In this document: piece by piece, positions 52,214 to 60,479 of the stretch
Position numbering within the stretch: position 1 is the stretch's first letter
How the letters are laid out: the number at the start of each line of letters is the position of its first letter
Source of the DNA: an uncultured Lachnospiraceae bacterium
GTDB taxonomy: Bacteria; Bacillota; Clostridia; Lachnospirales; Lachnospiraceae
Length of the DNA: 64,000 nt
Direction: 5' to 3'
Assembly (NCBI GenBank): GCA_937920345.1
Contig: CALGVA010000073.1
Location: forward strand, 84,250 to 148,249
Made by a program: the position numbers and the translations under genes
The notes under the pieces: model-generated
What the model saw: the letters and a program-made list of their open reading frames with translations, nothing else
Databases searched by the model: none
What the model was told of the DNA's origin: nothing

Positions 52214-52777
52214 ATGGAGAATTATCAAAATGCAGGAGCAGGTCTTAAGAAAATGTTTATCGCATCGGTGGGAACCGTTGCATGTACGGTACTGGCGATT
52301 ATTCCGCTCGTGAATATCATCGCGGCAATCGGAGTATTGGTATTTGGAGTTATCAGTCTGGTAGGATTGTACGGCGCAGGCAAGGATATTGAAGGCTGCA
52401 AGAAGGCATTCACACTTACGATTGCGAATCTTGTCGTAAGTATTGTGGGTTCATTCTTTAAATCCGGTTTCTTGGCGGCGATCGTTTCTATCGCGGGCTA
52501 TGTACTTAGCTTCATGGTGGTATATCTGGTATGTACTTCCGTATCCGAGGTGATGAATCAGGTCGGTGCAGCTGACGTTGCACAGAAGGGTGAGACCGTG
52601 TGGAAGATCAACGCAGGCTGCTACGGCGTGCTGGCTGTTGTTGCAATTGCCGGTCTGATTCCGGGACTGAGTTTGATCGCAGCCGCTGCGGCAGGCATCG
52701 TAGCAATTGTTTCACTGGTTGCACTTGTCCTTTATATGATCTTCTTAAATAAGAGCAGTAAGGCACTGGGTGCATAA
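52214..52777 (+). CDS. Small polytopic membrane protein
   Basis: A 187-residue membrane protein with about five hydrophobic helices (VACTVLAIIPLVNIIAAIGVLVFGVISLVGLYG; ANLVVSIVG; IVSIAGYVLSFMVVYLVCT; CYGVLAVVAIAGLIPGLSLI; AAGIVAIVSLVALVLYMIFL). It is Gly/Ala/Val-rich without charged catalytic motifs. I do not recognise the family. The ribosome site is a strong ACAGGAGGAAA. It stands between the accessory island and the flagellar cluster, with its own promoter and helically phased upstream repeats, but nothing ties it to either neighbour. Confidence 0.72.
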   Translation: MENYQNAGAGLKKMFIASVGTVACTVLAIIPLVNIIAAIGVLVFGVISLVGLYGAGKDIEGCKKAFTLTIANLVVSIVGSFFKSGFLAAIVSIAGYVLSFMVVYLVCTSVSEVMNQVGAADVAQKGETVWKINAGCYGVLAVVAIAGLIPGLSLIAAAAAGIVAIVSLVALVLYMIFLNKSSKALGA

Positions 52778-52892
52778 GAGACAGAGACTATAAGTTATTT
52801 GCCGGCGGATGGTTTTTACGGAAACTGTCCGCCGGAATACGTTACGGCACTTCAGGATAAAATCTTTAAATGAAATAAAATCATATCACCTC

Positions 52893-52919
52893 TAAAGTCT
52901 TACGAGAATTATCCGATAC
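52893..52919 (+). promoter_or_regulatory. Sigma-28 (FliA/SigD) promoter of the flgM operon
   Basis: TAAAGTCT (TAAA 52893-52896) and CCGATAC (52913-52919) are separated by 16 bases. This fits the sigma-28 consensus TAAAGTTT-N11-GCCGATAA closely, and the geometry is identical at 59856 and 63828. Confidence 0.85.
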
Positions 52920-52964
52920 ACATAATGTAAAGAATTTATTTATGCATGAAAGGAGGCATCTTCT

Positions 52965-53246
52965 ATGCGTATAGAATCATACACACAGGTACAGCAGTTG
53001 TACAACACGAAGAAGCCTGCGAAGGTAGAGGGAAAAGCAAAATCGGCTGCTTCGGACCGGATACAGATTTCCAGTATCGGTAAGGACATCCAGACTGCAA
53101 AGAACGCAGTTGCTGCAGCGGATGATATCAGGGAAGAACTGACAGCTCCTATTAAAGCAGGTATTGCGAACGGCACTTATCAGGTGAGTGGAGAGAGCTT
53201 TGCAGAGAAACTGATGAAGAAATACGAAGAGATCGAAAGTCTGTAG
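52965..53246 (+). CDS. flgM: Anti-sigma-28 factor FlgM
   Basis: A 93-residue protein that holds sigma-28 inactive until the hook-basal body is complete and FlgM is exported. The N-terminal half is unstructured and charged. The C-terminal half contains the FlgM motif: DRIQISSIGKDIQTAK, then DDIREELTAPIKAGIANGTYQVSGESFAEKLM. Position before flgN-flgK and behind a sigma-28 promoter is the usual arrangement, giving negative feedback. The ribosome site is AAGGAGG. Confidence 0.93.
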   Translation: MRIESYTQVQQLYNTKKPAKVEGKAKSAASDRIQISSIGKDIQTAKNAVAAADDIREELTAPIKAGIANGTYQVSGESFAEKLMKKYEEIESL

Positions 53247-53270
53247 ACACAGTGAAGGAGAGTTATCGGC

Positions 53271-53789
53271 GTGGCGAGTTTAATGGAGGTTTTGATCGAT
53301 GTTCTGGAGAAAGAGAGTCAGGAATATGAGAATCTTCTGACGCTGTCCATGAAGAAAACTCCGGTCATTGTGTCTGAGGACTTGGCGGAATTAGCGAGAA
53401 TCACGGATGAGGAGCAGATCATAGTAAGCAGAATCAATCATCTGGATCATCAGAGAAATGAAGCTGTTAATGATATTGCGAATGTGCTTAACAAGGATGT
53501 TGACAATTTAAAGATCGTAGACTTGATCAGGATGCTGGCGGCAAGGCCGGACGAACAGGAGAAGCTGGCAGCGGTGTTCGATAAACTGCAGGACAATGTA
53601 CGTGGCGTGAAACGGATCAATGAGCAGAACCGCGAACTGATTCAGGACGCGCTGGAGTTGGTACAGTTTAACATGAATGTTCTTCAGGCGATGAACAAAG
53701 CTCCGGAGACGGCGAACTACAACAAGGGCGCTTATAAGACCGGCGATATGATCGGTGCAAGCCATAAGGCCTTTGATGCGAAACAATAA
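53271..53789 (+). CDS. flgN: FlgN family flagellar export chaperone
   Basis: A 172-residue helical protein of the FlgN family, the cytosolic chaperone for hook-filament junction proteins FlgK and FlgL. It begins MEVLIDVLEKESQEYENLLTLSMKKT, followed by LARITDEEQIIVSRINHLDHQR, the helical hairpin typical of the family. The start is GTG 53271 with GAAGGAGAG nine bases upstream. Its presumed clients are encoded immediately downstream (two flgK genes and flgL). Confidence 0.88.
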   Translation: MASLMEVLIDVLEKESQEYENLLTLSMKKTPVIVSEDLAELARITDEEQIIVSRINHLDHQRNEAVNDIANVLNKDVDNLKIVDLIRMLAARPDEQEKLAAVFDKLQDNVRGVKRINEQNRELIQDALELVQFNMNVLQAMNKAPETANYNKGAYKTGDMIGASHKAFDAKQ

Positions 53790-53809
53790 TTGTTAAGGAC
53801 GGTAGAAAT

Positions 53810-55465
53810 ATGTCATTGATGGGAAGCCTTTGGACGGGCGTATCAGGATTGCAAACTTCAAATAATGCGCTGAACACAACTGCGCACAACATGTCTAACA
53901 TGGACACCGTAGGGTATACCAGACAGCAGGTATCCCAGGGAACCAGGCCGTATGTTACGATTGAGAAAAATAACAAGACGAACTGGAAGCAATTAGGTCT
54001 CGGTGTCAACTATACCCTTACAAGACAGGAAAGAGATTATTTTTTAGACAAAAACTATCGCCGCGAGTCGGGACGAAGTGCTTTTTATGATGTCTCAACG
54101 AGCACGATGGAGGAGATAGAGTATATATTAGGTGAGAGTGAGTCGGGCGGCTCGATCGAGGGGCATGAATTTTCAGAGTCGCTGTCTAATCTGTGGGTAG
54201 CAATACAGGAGCTCAGTAAAGACCCGACCAGCTCAGTGAATCAGAACCTGTTCGTGACACGCTCTTACGAATTTATTACGAGAGCTTCGGCGGTGTACAC
54301 CAGCCTGTGTCAGTATCAGGATAATCTGAATAAGACAATAGTCAAAGACGTAAATAACATCAACAGCTATGCGCAGGAGATCGAGGCGCTGAACCGTAAG
54401 ATCGTAGCGACGGAGGCAGGCGGTGTGGAGCATGCCAACGATCTGCGTGACCGCCGCAACTATCTGCTCGATGAGCTGGCGAAGATGGGGAATATATCTT
54501 ACAGCGAGGATACGCTGGGGTATCTGACGGTACAGTTTGAGGGAATCGATCTGGTCAAGGGTTCCATGGTCAACACGATAGAACTGTACACAGATCCGAA
54601 GACCGGATTTTATACGCCGTACTGGAAGATGCTGGCGCATTGCGACTACGATAAGGACGGCAATATTATCGTGACGAAGGAAGGAATCTCCGGAGCGGAA
54701 GTGTTTGATCTGACAGCGACGGTATCCTCCGACCTGAATACGGATATCGGTTCCCTTAAAGCCATGCTTCTTGCAAGAGGCGATCACAAGGCTACATACA
54801 GCGAACTGAAAGATATCAACCCTGACGGCGAGTACGAGGAGGGCTGGTATGACCGCAACATATCCCAGTCCATAGTCATGAATATACAGGCGGAATTTGA
54901 TCAGTTGATCAATGCGGTTACGACGAAGATCAACGAGATTCTGGCAGAAGAAGCAGAGCGTGCGGGTGCGGCTGACGTTTCGGATTATCTGCGGGATGAG
55001 AACGGCGATCCTTATCAGTTGTTTGTGCTGAAGAACGAGGGCAACGGCTGGACGGTTTCCAATATAGAAATCAATCAGGTGCTTCGTCAGAATCCGGCGC
55101 TTTTAAAGTTCAGGAAAGAGGAGCATTCGGAGGATAATCCGCTGACGGAGAGGCTGAAAGCGGCTTTTGAAGAGAAGATATATACATTGAATCCTAATGT
55201 GCAGACGCCGGTCTGCTTCAGGGATTATTATAAGAATCTGGTATCTCAGGTAGCCAACAGCGGATCGGTGTTCCGGGGAATTCAGGTGACACAGACCCAG
55301 ACGGCGGAAGGACTGTTTAACGCGAGAGAGCAGGTGGTCGGGGTTTCCTCCGATGAGGAACTTACGAACATGATCAGATTCCAGAATGCATACAACGCAT
55401 CCAGCCGCTATATCAACGTAATCAGCGAGATGCTGGAACACATTTTGACTACACTTGGTCGATAA
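53810..55465 (+). CDS. flgK: Flagellar hook-associated protein 1 (first of two tandem paralogues)
   Basis: A 551-residue HAP1, part of the hook-filament junction, exported by the flagellar type III system. The N-terminal rod/hook motif is GVSGLQTSNNALNTTAHNMSN (with VGYTRQ after it), and the C-terminal helix ends EELTNMIRFQNAYNASSRYINVISEMLEHIL. The D0/D1 coiled ends are intact with a variable middle domain. A second FlgK-like gene begins 19 bases after its stop. Which of the two forms the junction, or whether both do, is not determinable here. Confidence 0.92.
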   Translation: MSLMGSLWTGVSGLQTSNNALNTTAHNMSNMDTVGYTRQQVSQGTRPYVTIEKNNKTNWKQLGLGVNYTLTRQERDYFLDKNYRRESGRSAFYDVSTSTMEEIEYILGESESGGSIEGHEFSESLSNLWVAIQELSKDPTSSVNQNLFVTRSYEFITRASAVYTSLCQYQDNLNKTIVKDVNNINSYAQEIEALNRKIVATEAGGVEHANDLRDRRNYLLDELAKMGNISYSEDTLGYLTVQFEGIDLVKGSMVNTIELYTDPKTGFYTPYWKMLAHCDYDKDGNIIVTKEGISGAEVFDLTATVSSDLNTDIGSLKAMLLARGDHKATYSELKDINPDGEYEEGWYDRNISQSIVMNIQAEFDQLINAVTTKINEILAEEAERAGAADVSDYLRDENGDPYQLFVLKNEGNGWTVSNIEINQVLRQNPALLKFRKEEHSEDNPLTERLKAAFEEKIYTLNPNVQTPVCFRDYYKNLVSQVANSGSVFRGIQVTQTQTAEGLFNAREQVVGVSSDEELTNMIRFQNAYNASSRYINVISEMLEHILTTLGR

Positions 55466-55483
55466 GACGGAGGGAGTGAGCTT

Positions 55484-57340
55484 ATGCCATCTACTTTTTT
55501 TGGATTAGAGATTGCAGCGTCGGGTTTGCGGGCTTCTAATGCGGCGCTTAACACGACAGCGAACAATATCAGCAATACCCATACGGAAGGGTACAGCAGA
55601 CAGGAAGTGAAGCAGGAGGCAATGAATCCGCTTCGCGTGTTTGCGACTTACGGCTGTGCAGGCGCGGGTGTTAACACACTGGCGATCGAGCGTATCCGTG
55701 ACCAGTTTTATGATAATAAGTTTCGGGATAACGAGACGAAGCTGGGCGAGTTTGACACGAAAGCATACTACTGCAAGATGATCGAGGAATATTTGAAGGA
55801 CGACGGCAAGACGGGATTCAAATCCATCTTTGATCAGTTCGGTCTGGCGCTTCAGGAGATTACGAAGAATGCCAGCAGCGAGTCCTATAAGCGTGCTTTT
55901 ATCTCTGCGGCGAAGAGTATGACGGATTATTTCAACAATATGTACGGCGATCTGCAGAACCTGCAGGCGGACGTTAACGATGAGATCAAGATACGTGTGG
56001 ATCATATCAATTCCATTGCACAGGATCTTGCGACAGTAAATAAGCAGATCAACGCGATTGAGATGACTGGTACCGTGGCGAATGAGCTTCGGGATAAAAG
56101 AGATGTTCTGATCGATGAACTGTCCGCAATTGTGGACGTTGAAGTGTCAGAGTCTCCTATTTATGATCAGTTGGGAAATGCGACTACTGCCAATCGGTAT
56201 ATCGTGCGCATTGCCGGCGGACAAACGCTGGTGGATCAGAATGATTATAATCAGCTTGAATGTATAGCGCGTACTTCGGGAGAGAAGGTCAACCAGACGG
56301 ATATAGACGGTCTGTATGATATCAGATGGACCAGCGGCATTGATTTCGGACTGTATAATGCCTCCATGGGCGGTGAGCTTCGCGGGCTGATTGAGATGCG
56401 CGACGGCAACAACGGCGAGTATTTTAACGGTAAGACGACCGAGGTCATCTACAGCGGCAAGACCAGCAAGGTGACCATCGAGACTTCAGCGGCTTATCTG
56501 AACAGCATGAGCAAGTGTAACTTATCCGATACAGGCGGCGTGATCAACATCGGCGACGAGCTGTATTATTACACGGACTGGACCTACGAGGGCGACGGCG
56601 TATACACCTTTACCATCGATAATGTGGCCAGTGACCGGCCGATCACGGCGACGAAGAACAATCGTCAGGCTTCTATCGGCAGCGGTGTGAATTATCAGGG
56701 TGTACCTTACTATATGGCGCAGATGAACGAGTGGATGCGAGATTTTGCCAAAGCTGTCAATGACATCTTTACAGAGGGTATGACGGACGCGGAGGAGGAT
56801 GCGGGCATCCTGTTCACGGCGAATTATCCGAAGAATGACGGGCAGTACACGGAGGGACAGCTGAACGACTCCGCAGGTAACGGTAAAGGATATTACTATA
56901 TGACTTCGGGTAATGTGACGATCGTTGATGCGCTGATGAAAGACGCGTCGCTGCTCGGTACCAGAGCCAAGAACGAGAAGGTCAATGACACGGATCCCGA
57001 TGAGATCGACGGTGTGGAACAGCACAAGCAGGCCAGAAAAGTAATCTCGATGATGAGTGATAAGAATCAGTTCAGTTTCCGCGGAAGAGATGCGGGCGGC
57101 TTCCTGGAGTGTGTGCTTTCCGATTCGATGTTAAATACCAAGAATGCGAACACATTCTACTCCACATATCTGAGTCTGGAGACGAACATAGACAACCAGA
57201 GAACTTCCATCTCCGGCGTAGACGAGGATGAGGAGGCGGTAAGTCTGGTAAAATACCAGAACTCCTACACGCTGGCTTCGAAGATGATCTCCGTGCTGAC
57301 GGAAGTATATGACAGACTGATTTTACAGACAGGCGTATAA
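55484..57340 (+). CDS. flgK: Flagellar hook-associated protein 1 (second paralogue)
   Basis: A 618-residue FlgK paralogue. It has an N-terminal ASGLRASNAALNTTANNISN and TEGYSRQEVKQ and a C-terminal EEAVSLVKYQNSYTLASKMISVLTEVYDRLIL, so both conserved ends are complete. The middle domain is longer than in the first copy and carries acidic insertions such as TEGMTDAEEDAG. Divergence between copies is large, so this is not a recent duplication. The ribosome site is CGGAGGGAG. It is in the same operon as flgN and flgL. Confidence 0.92.
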   Translation: MPSTFFGLEIAASGLRASNAALNTTANNISNTHTEGYSRQEVKQEAMNPLRVFATYGCAGAGVNTLAIERIRDQFYDNKFRDNETKLGEFDTKAYYCKMIEEYLKDDGKTGFKSIFDQFGLALQEITKNASSESYKRAFISAAKSMTDYFNNMYGDLQNLQADVNDEIKIRVDHINSIAQDLATVNKQINAIEMTGTVANELRDKRDVLIDELSAIVDVEVSESPIYDQLGNATTANRYIVRIAGGQTLVDQNDYNQLECIARTSGEKVNQTDIDGLYDIRWTSGIDFGLYNASMGGELRGLIEMRDGNNGEYFNGKTTEVIYSGKTSKVTIETSAAYLNSMSKCNLSDTGGVINIGDELYYYTDWTYEGDGVYTFTIDNVASDRPITATKNNRQASIGSGVNYQGVPYYMAQMNEWMRDFAKAVNDIFTEGMTDAEEDAGILFTANYPKNDGQYTEGQLNDSAGNGKGYYYMTSGNVTIVDALMKDASLLGTRAKNEKVNDTDPDEIDGVEQHKQARKVISMMSDKNQFSFRGRDAGGFLECVLSDSMLNTKNANTFYSTYLSLETNIDNQRTSISGVDEDEEAVSLVKYQNSYTLASKMISVLTEVYDRLILQTGV

Positions 57341-57439
57341 CAATGTAAGAAGATTATACGGGAATGCAAAGAGCAGAATTTCCGGAATGTTGTAGATACG
57401 TAAATAGAAACCGTGTAATAGAAAAGAGGATGATAAGCC

Positions 57440-58987
57440 ATGAGAATGACAAATAAGATCATGCGGAACAATTCGCTGTACAATATCAACCAGAATAAGA
57501 TTCTCGAAGACAGACTGACGAATCAGATGACCAATCAGAGTAAGATCGCAAGACCTTCCGACGATCCGGTCGTAGCGATCAGAGCGCTTCGCCTGAGAAG
57601 TAATGTGACGGCTGTGTCACAATATTACGACAAGAATGCAAAAGATGCGGATCAGTGGCTGACGGTGACAGCGGATGCGCTCACGACGATCGACGAGGTT
57701 CTGACAGACCTGCTCAGTCAGGCAACCGGCGCTGCAAATAAGGATTTTACGGCAGATAATCTGGATATCGTTTTGACGCAGATGAAATCTTTGACGAAGG
57801 AATTTTATGCCAGCGGTAACGTGGACTATGCAGGACGCTTTGTCTTCTCGGGATTTAGAACTGACACGGCTATCACTTTTTCGGCGGAAGACATTTCCGA
57901 GATGACCAAACATCCGGTATCTTATGAGATTCATGAGGATATGGGATACGCGGATATCAGTACGATCAATTACACGAATTACAATATACTCTCCACGGAT
58001 ATCGGCGGTAACGGCGTAAATGCCAATAACGAGAGTTATGAGCAGGGCATTACGAACACGAAATTATTCCGCCTGCGTCTGTCTTACAACAATCTGGACA
58101 GCACTGATGCAGCGGGCAATCTTCCGATTACACTTACGGTCGGCGGCAACACGGTTCCGCAGACTGCGTTTACGGAGTACAGTGATGCGGAGAAGGCTTA
58201 CGCGGCGATTGCGGATGGCACGGAGAAGGGGATTGCTTACATTCCCTCTACAGGGGAACTTGTATTTAGTGAGAAGTATTATCAGGACAATTACAAAGAG
58301 GGCGATCAGTTCGGAATCACCTATAATAAGTCCAACTGGATCGAGGGAGACATTAATCCGGCGCACTATTTCCAGTGTACGGAGACGAAAGACATCGGCG
58401 ACGGCACCATGACGGATGTCAAGAAGACTGCTTACAATATTACCTCGATCAATCAGGACATCTATTATGATGTAGGATTTAACCAGCAGATTCAGGTGAA
58501 TACACTGACAACGGAAGTGTTCAGCCATGATGTGCAGAGGGATATGGATGATTTCCAGCACTGTCTGACACAGCTCCGCGATATCGAGACGAAGATCAGT
58601 GATATCGAGAAGAAGAGAGCGGAATTTGCAGAGGACAGCGACGATTATAAGAACTGGACGAAGAAACTGGAGGCAGCGAATAAAGCGAAGGATTATATCC
58701 GGGAGAACATTCATACCAAGTTTGAGAACCAGATTACAAACTATCAGAAATATCAGAATGATAACAATATAGCAATCACGAATAACGCGACCAGAGGCAG
58801 CAGACTGGAGCTGATCTCGACAAGACTGATGAATCAGAAAGCCACCTTTAAAGATCTGCAGACAGACAATGAGGGTATCGATGTCACGCAGGTTGCAGTG
58901 GAGTTGTCCGCGTCCGAACTGACCTATCAGGCGGCGCTTATGGCAACTGGCAAGATCATGGAAACCAATCTGATGAATTACATCTAA
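57440..58987 (+). CDS. flgL: Flagellar hook-associated protein 3 (FlgL)
   Basis: A 515-residue HAP3, the junction protein between FlgK and flagellin. The flagellin-like N-terminus reads MRMTNKIMRNNSLYNINQNK with SKIARPSDDPVVAIRALRLRS after it. The C-terminus is DVTQVAVELSASELTYQAALMATGKIMETNLMNYI. It is longer than typical FlgL of about 300 residues because of a middle insertion of about 200 residues (about 190-390). AGAGGATGATAAGCC lies before the start. A terminator-like hairpin follows before fliW. Confidence 0.92.
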   Translation: MRMTNKIMRNNSLYNINQNKILEDRLTNQMTNQSKIARPSDDPVVAIRALRLRSNVTAVSQYYDKNAKDADQWLTVTADALTTIDEVLTDLLSQATGAANKDFTADNLDIVLTQMKSLTKEFYASGNVDYAGRFVFSGFRTDTAITFSAEDISEMTKHPVSYEIHEDMGYADISTINYTNYNILSTDIGGNGVNANNESYEQGITNTKLFRLRLSYNNLDSTDAAGNLPITLTVGGNTVPQTAFTEYSDAEKAYAAIADGTEKGIAYIPSTGELVFSEKYYQDNYKEGDQFGITYNKSNWIEGDINPAHYFQCTETKDIGDGTMTDVKKTAYNITSINQDIYYDVGFNQQIQVNTLTTEVFSHDVQRDMDDFQHCLTQLRDIETKISDIEKKRAEFAEDSDDYKNWTKKLEAANKAKDYIRENIHTKFENQITNYQKYQNDNNIAITNNATRGSRLELISTRLMNQKATFKDLQTDNEGIDVTQVAVELSASELTYQAALMATGKIMETNLMNYI

Positions 58988-58990
58988 AAG

Positions 58991-59141
58991 ATCGAACAGG
59001 TTCGATTGCGGGATTTGTTTTATAAACTCGGAAACACTTACTTTTATTCGAGTTCGCGCAGCGAAAATAGGATTTTTGGCGTGTTTCGAGTCCGCGAAGC
59101 GAATCTCGCAAAGTTATTTGCAAAGCAAATTACTTTTTTTA
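58991..59141 (+). promoter_or_regulatory. Repeat-rich leader with terminator-like hairpin before fliW
   Basis: Two related 22-base segments, TTCGAGTTCGCGCAGCGAAA (from 59047) and TTCGAGTCCGCGAAGCGAAT (from 59085), lie in direct orientation; the second folds as a hairpin. Then AGTTATTTGC/GCAAATTACT (59112-59134) forms a ten-base stem with one mismatch followed by a run of seven T, resembling an intrinsic terminator between flgL and fliW. No ribosome site or gene lies within. Confidence 0.6.
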
Positions 59142-59161
59142 TAGAAAGGCGGTTAGGGGAT

Positions 59162-59617
59162 ATGCAGATTACGACCAAAGTATTTGGCGAGATTATGATA
59201 GACGATGATAAGGTCATACAGTTTCCGAAAGGAATCATCGGCTTTCCGGAACTTACAGAGTTCACGCTTGTACATGATGAAGAGAAGGGAACAGATTCTA
59301 TTCATTGGCTCCAGTCCATTCAGGAGCCGGCGTTCGCTATGCCGGTGATGGACCCGTTGATCGTATGTCCGGATTATAATCCGGAAGCGGATGACGAGTT
59401 ATTCAATGTGCTGGGGGAGATCAAGCCGGAAGAACTGCTTGTTCTGGTTACTGTCACGGTTCCCAAAGACCTGACACAGATGTCAGTAAACCTGAAAGGA
59501 CCTATTATCATCAATGCGGCTGAGAAGCGGGCGCTGCAGATCATTGTAGAGGGTGATGAGTACAAGGTGAAGTTCCCGATCTACGATATCCTAAACCAGA
59601 AGAAAGCAGGTGAGTAA
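59162..59617 (+). CDS. fliW: Flagellar assembly factor FliW
   Basis: A 151-residue beta-barrel protein. In Bacillus, FliW binds flagellin or CsrA and releases CsrA from the flagellin mRNA when flagellin is exported. Signatures: FGEIMIDDDKVIQFPKGIIGFPEL, ALVHDEE-like TLVHDEEKGTDSIHWLQS, PEELLVLVTVTVPKDLTQMSVNLKGPIIIN. Start 59162 is set by GGGGAT and the family's usual MQITTK. csrA starts on the very next base after its stop, so translation is coupled. Confidence 0.95.
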   Translation: MQITTKVFGEIMIDDDKVIQFPKGIIGFPELTEFTLVHDEEKGTDSIHWLQSIQEPAFAMPVMDPLIVCPDYNPEADDELFNVLGEIKPEELLVLVTVTVPKDLTQMSVNLKGPIIINAAEKRALQIIVEGDEYKVKFPIYDILNQKKAGE

Positions 59618-59836
59618 ATGTTAGCTTTATCCAGAAAAAAGAATGAGGCGCTGGTGATCAACAATAATATCGAGATTACGGTGCTTGAGATCAAAGGCGA
59701 GCAGGTAAAGCTGGGCATTAGCGCGCCGAGAGAAGTACCCGTATATCGCAAAGAGGTATATGTACAGATTCAGGATTCCAATCAGGAAGCTGTCAACATG
59801 GACGGTATGGAAGCACTGAGGAATCTGCTGGGATGA
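59618..59836 (+). CDS. csrA: Carbon storage regulator CsrA
   Basis: A 72-residue RNA-binding dimer that represses translation by covering GGA motifs near ribosome sites. It begins MLALSRKKNEALVINNNIEITVLEIKGEQVKLGI, with the conserved L4/R6 edge, and APREVPVYRKEVY containing the R44-equivalent contact region. In Firmicutes its main known target is the flagellin leader, whose candidate site lies 4.1 kb downstream in this window. It shares the fliW message and has no space for its own promoter. Confidence 0.96.
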   Translation: MLALSRKKNEALVINNNIEITVLEIKGEQVKLGISAPREVPVYRKEVYVQIQDSNQEAVNMDGMEALRNLLG

Positions 59837-59855
59837 AAGAATTTCTCATTAATCC

Positions 59856-59882
59856 TAAATATTTCTTTTTTTTCGCCGATAT
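59856..59882 (+). promoter_or_regulatory. Sigma-28 promoter of flaG-fliD-fliS
   Basis: TAAA (59856-59859), 16-base spacer, CCGATAT (59876-59882). Same geometry as at 52893 and 63828. Leader about 90 bases. Confidence 0.82.
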
Positions 59883-59979
59883 AGATTGTAAGAGATTACG
59901 TCTGTTTTGTTATGCATAAATAGCGTATTCACAAGACGATTCTGGTAAATTTACAATAATCACATGGAGGTGATCGGCA

Positions 59980-60453
59980 ATGGCAATCGAACCATTAAAC
60001 AGTGCCATGACTTATCAGGCACAGGCGGTTGTGAAACCGCAGACAGTTACACCGGTGAACACGGAAGTTCCGGAAGATGGACAGACAGTTAATGTTGATG
60101 AGACAACGGCGTCCGTCACGCAGATCCAGGCCGAGGATGATAAGAGCGGCAGTGACGGTAACGGAAGTCCGCAGCAGCAACAGCAGGCTGTCGGCAGCAA
60201 ACAGCAGCCTGTCGTGAACAAACAGGAAACGCCCGAGCAGTTGAAGAAGATGATCGCGGAGATGAATAAGAAGATCAACAAGACGAATGAAGAAGCGGTT
60301 TTTGGTGTTCATGAACAGACAAACAGAATAATCATTAAGATTCAGGATAAGGATACGAAGGAGGTCATCAAAGAGTTTCCGCCGGAGAAGACGCTCGACA
60401 TGATCGCGAAACTCTGGGAGATGGCAGGTATCCTTGTTGACGAGAGACTATAG
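59980..60453 (+). CDS. flaG: FlaG family flagellar protein
   Basis: A 157-residue protein with a low-complexity, Gln-rich N-terminal half (residues about 20-85; Q-Q-Q runs) and a compact C-terminal FlaG domain (LKKMIAEMNKKINKTNEEAVFGVHEQTNRIIIKIQDKDTKEVIKEFPPEKTLDMIAKLWEMAGILVDERL). FlaG proteins influence filament length and lie next to fliD in many bacteria, as here. The ribosome site is GGAGGTGA. Confidence 0.9.
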   Translation: MAIEPLNSAMTYQAQAVVKPQTVTPVNTEVPEDGQTVNVDETTASVTQIQAEDDKSGSDGNGSPQQQQQAVGSKQQPVVNKQETPEQLKKMIAEMNKKINKTNEEAVFGVHEQTNRIIIKIQDKDTKEVIKEFPPEKTLDMIAKLWEMAGILVDERL

Positions 60454-60479
60454 GCGGTTTGAGATAGGAGGGAATAGGA

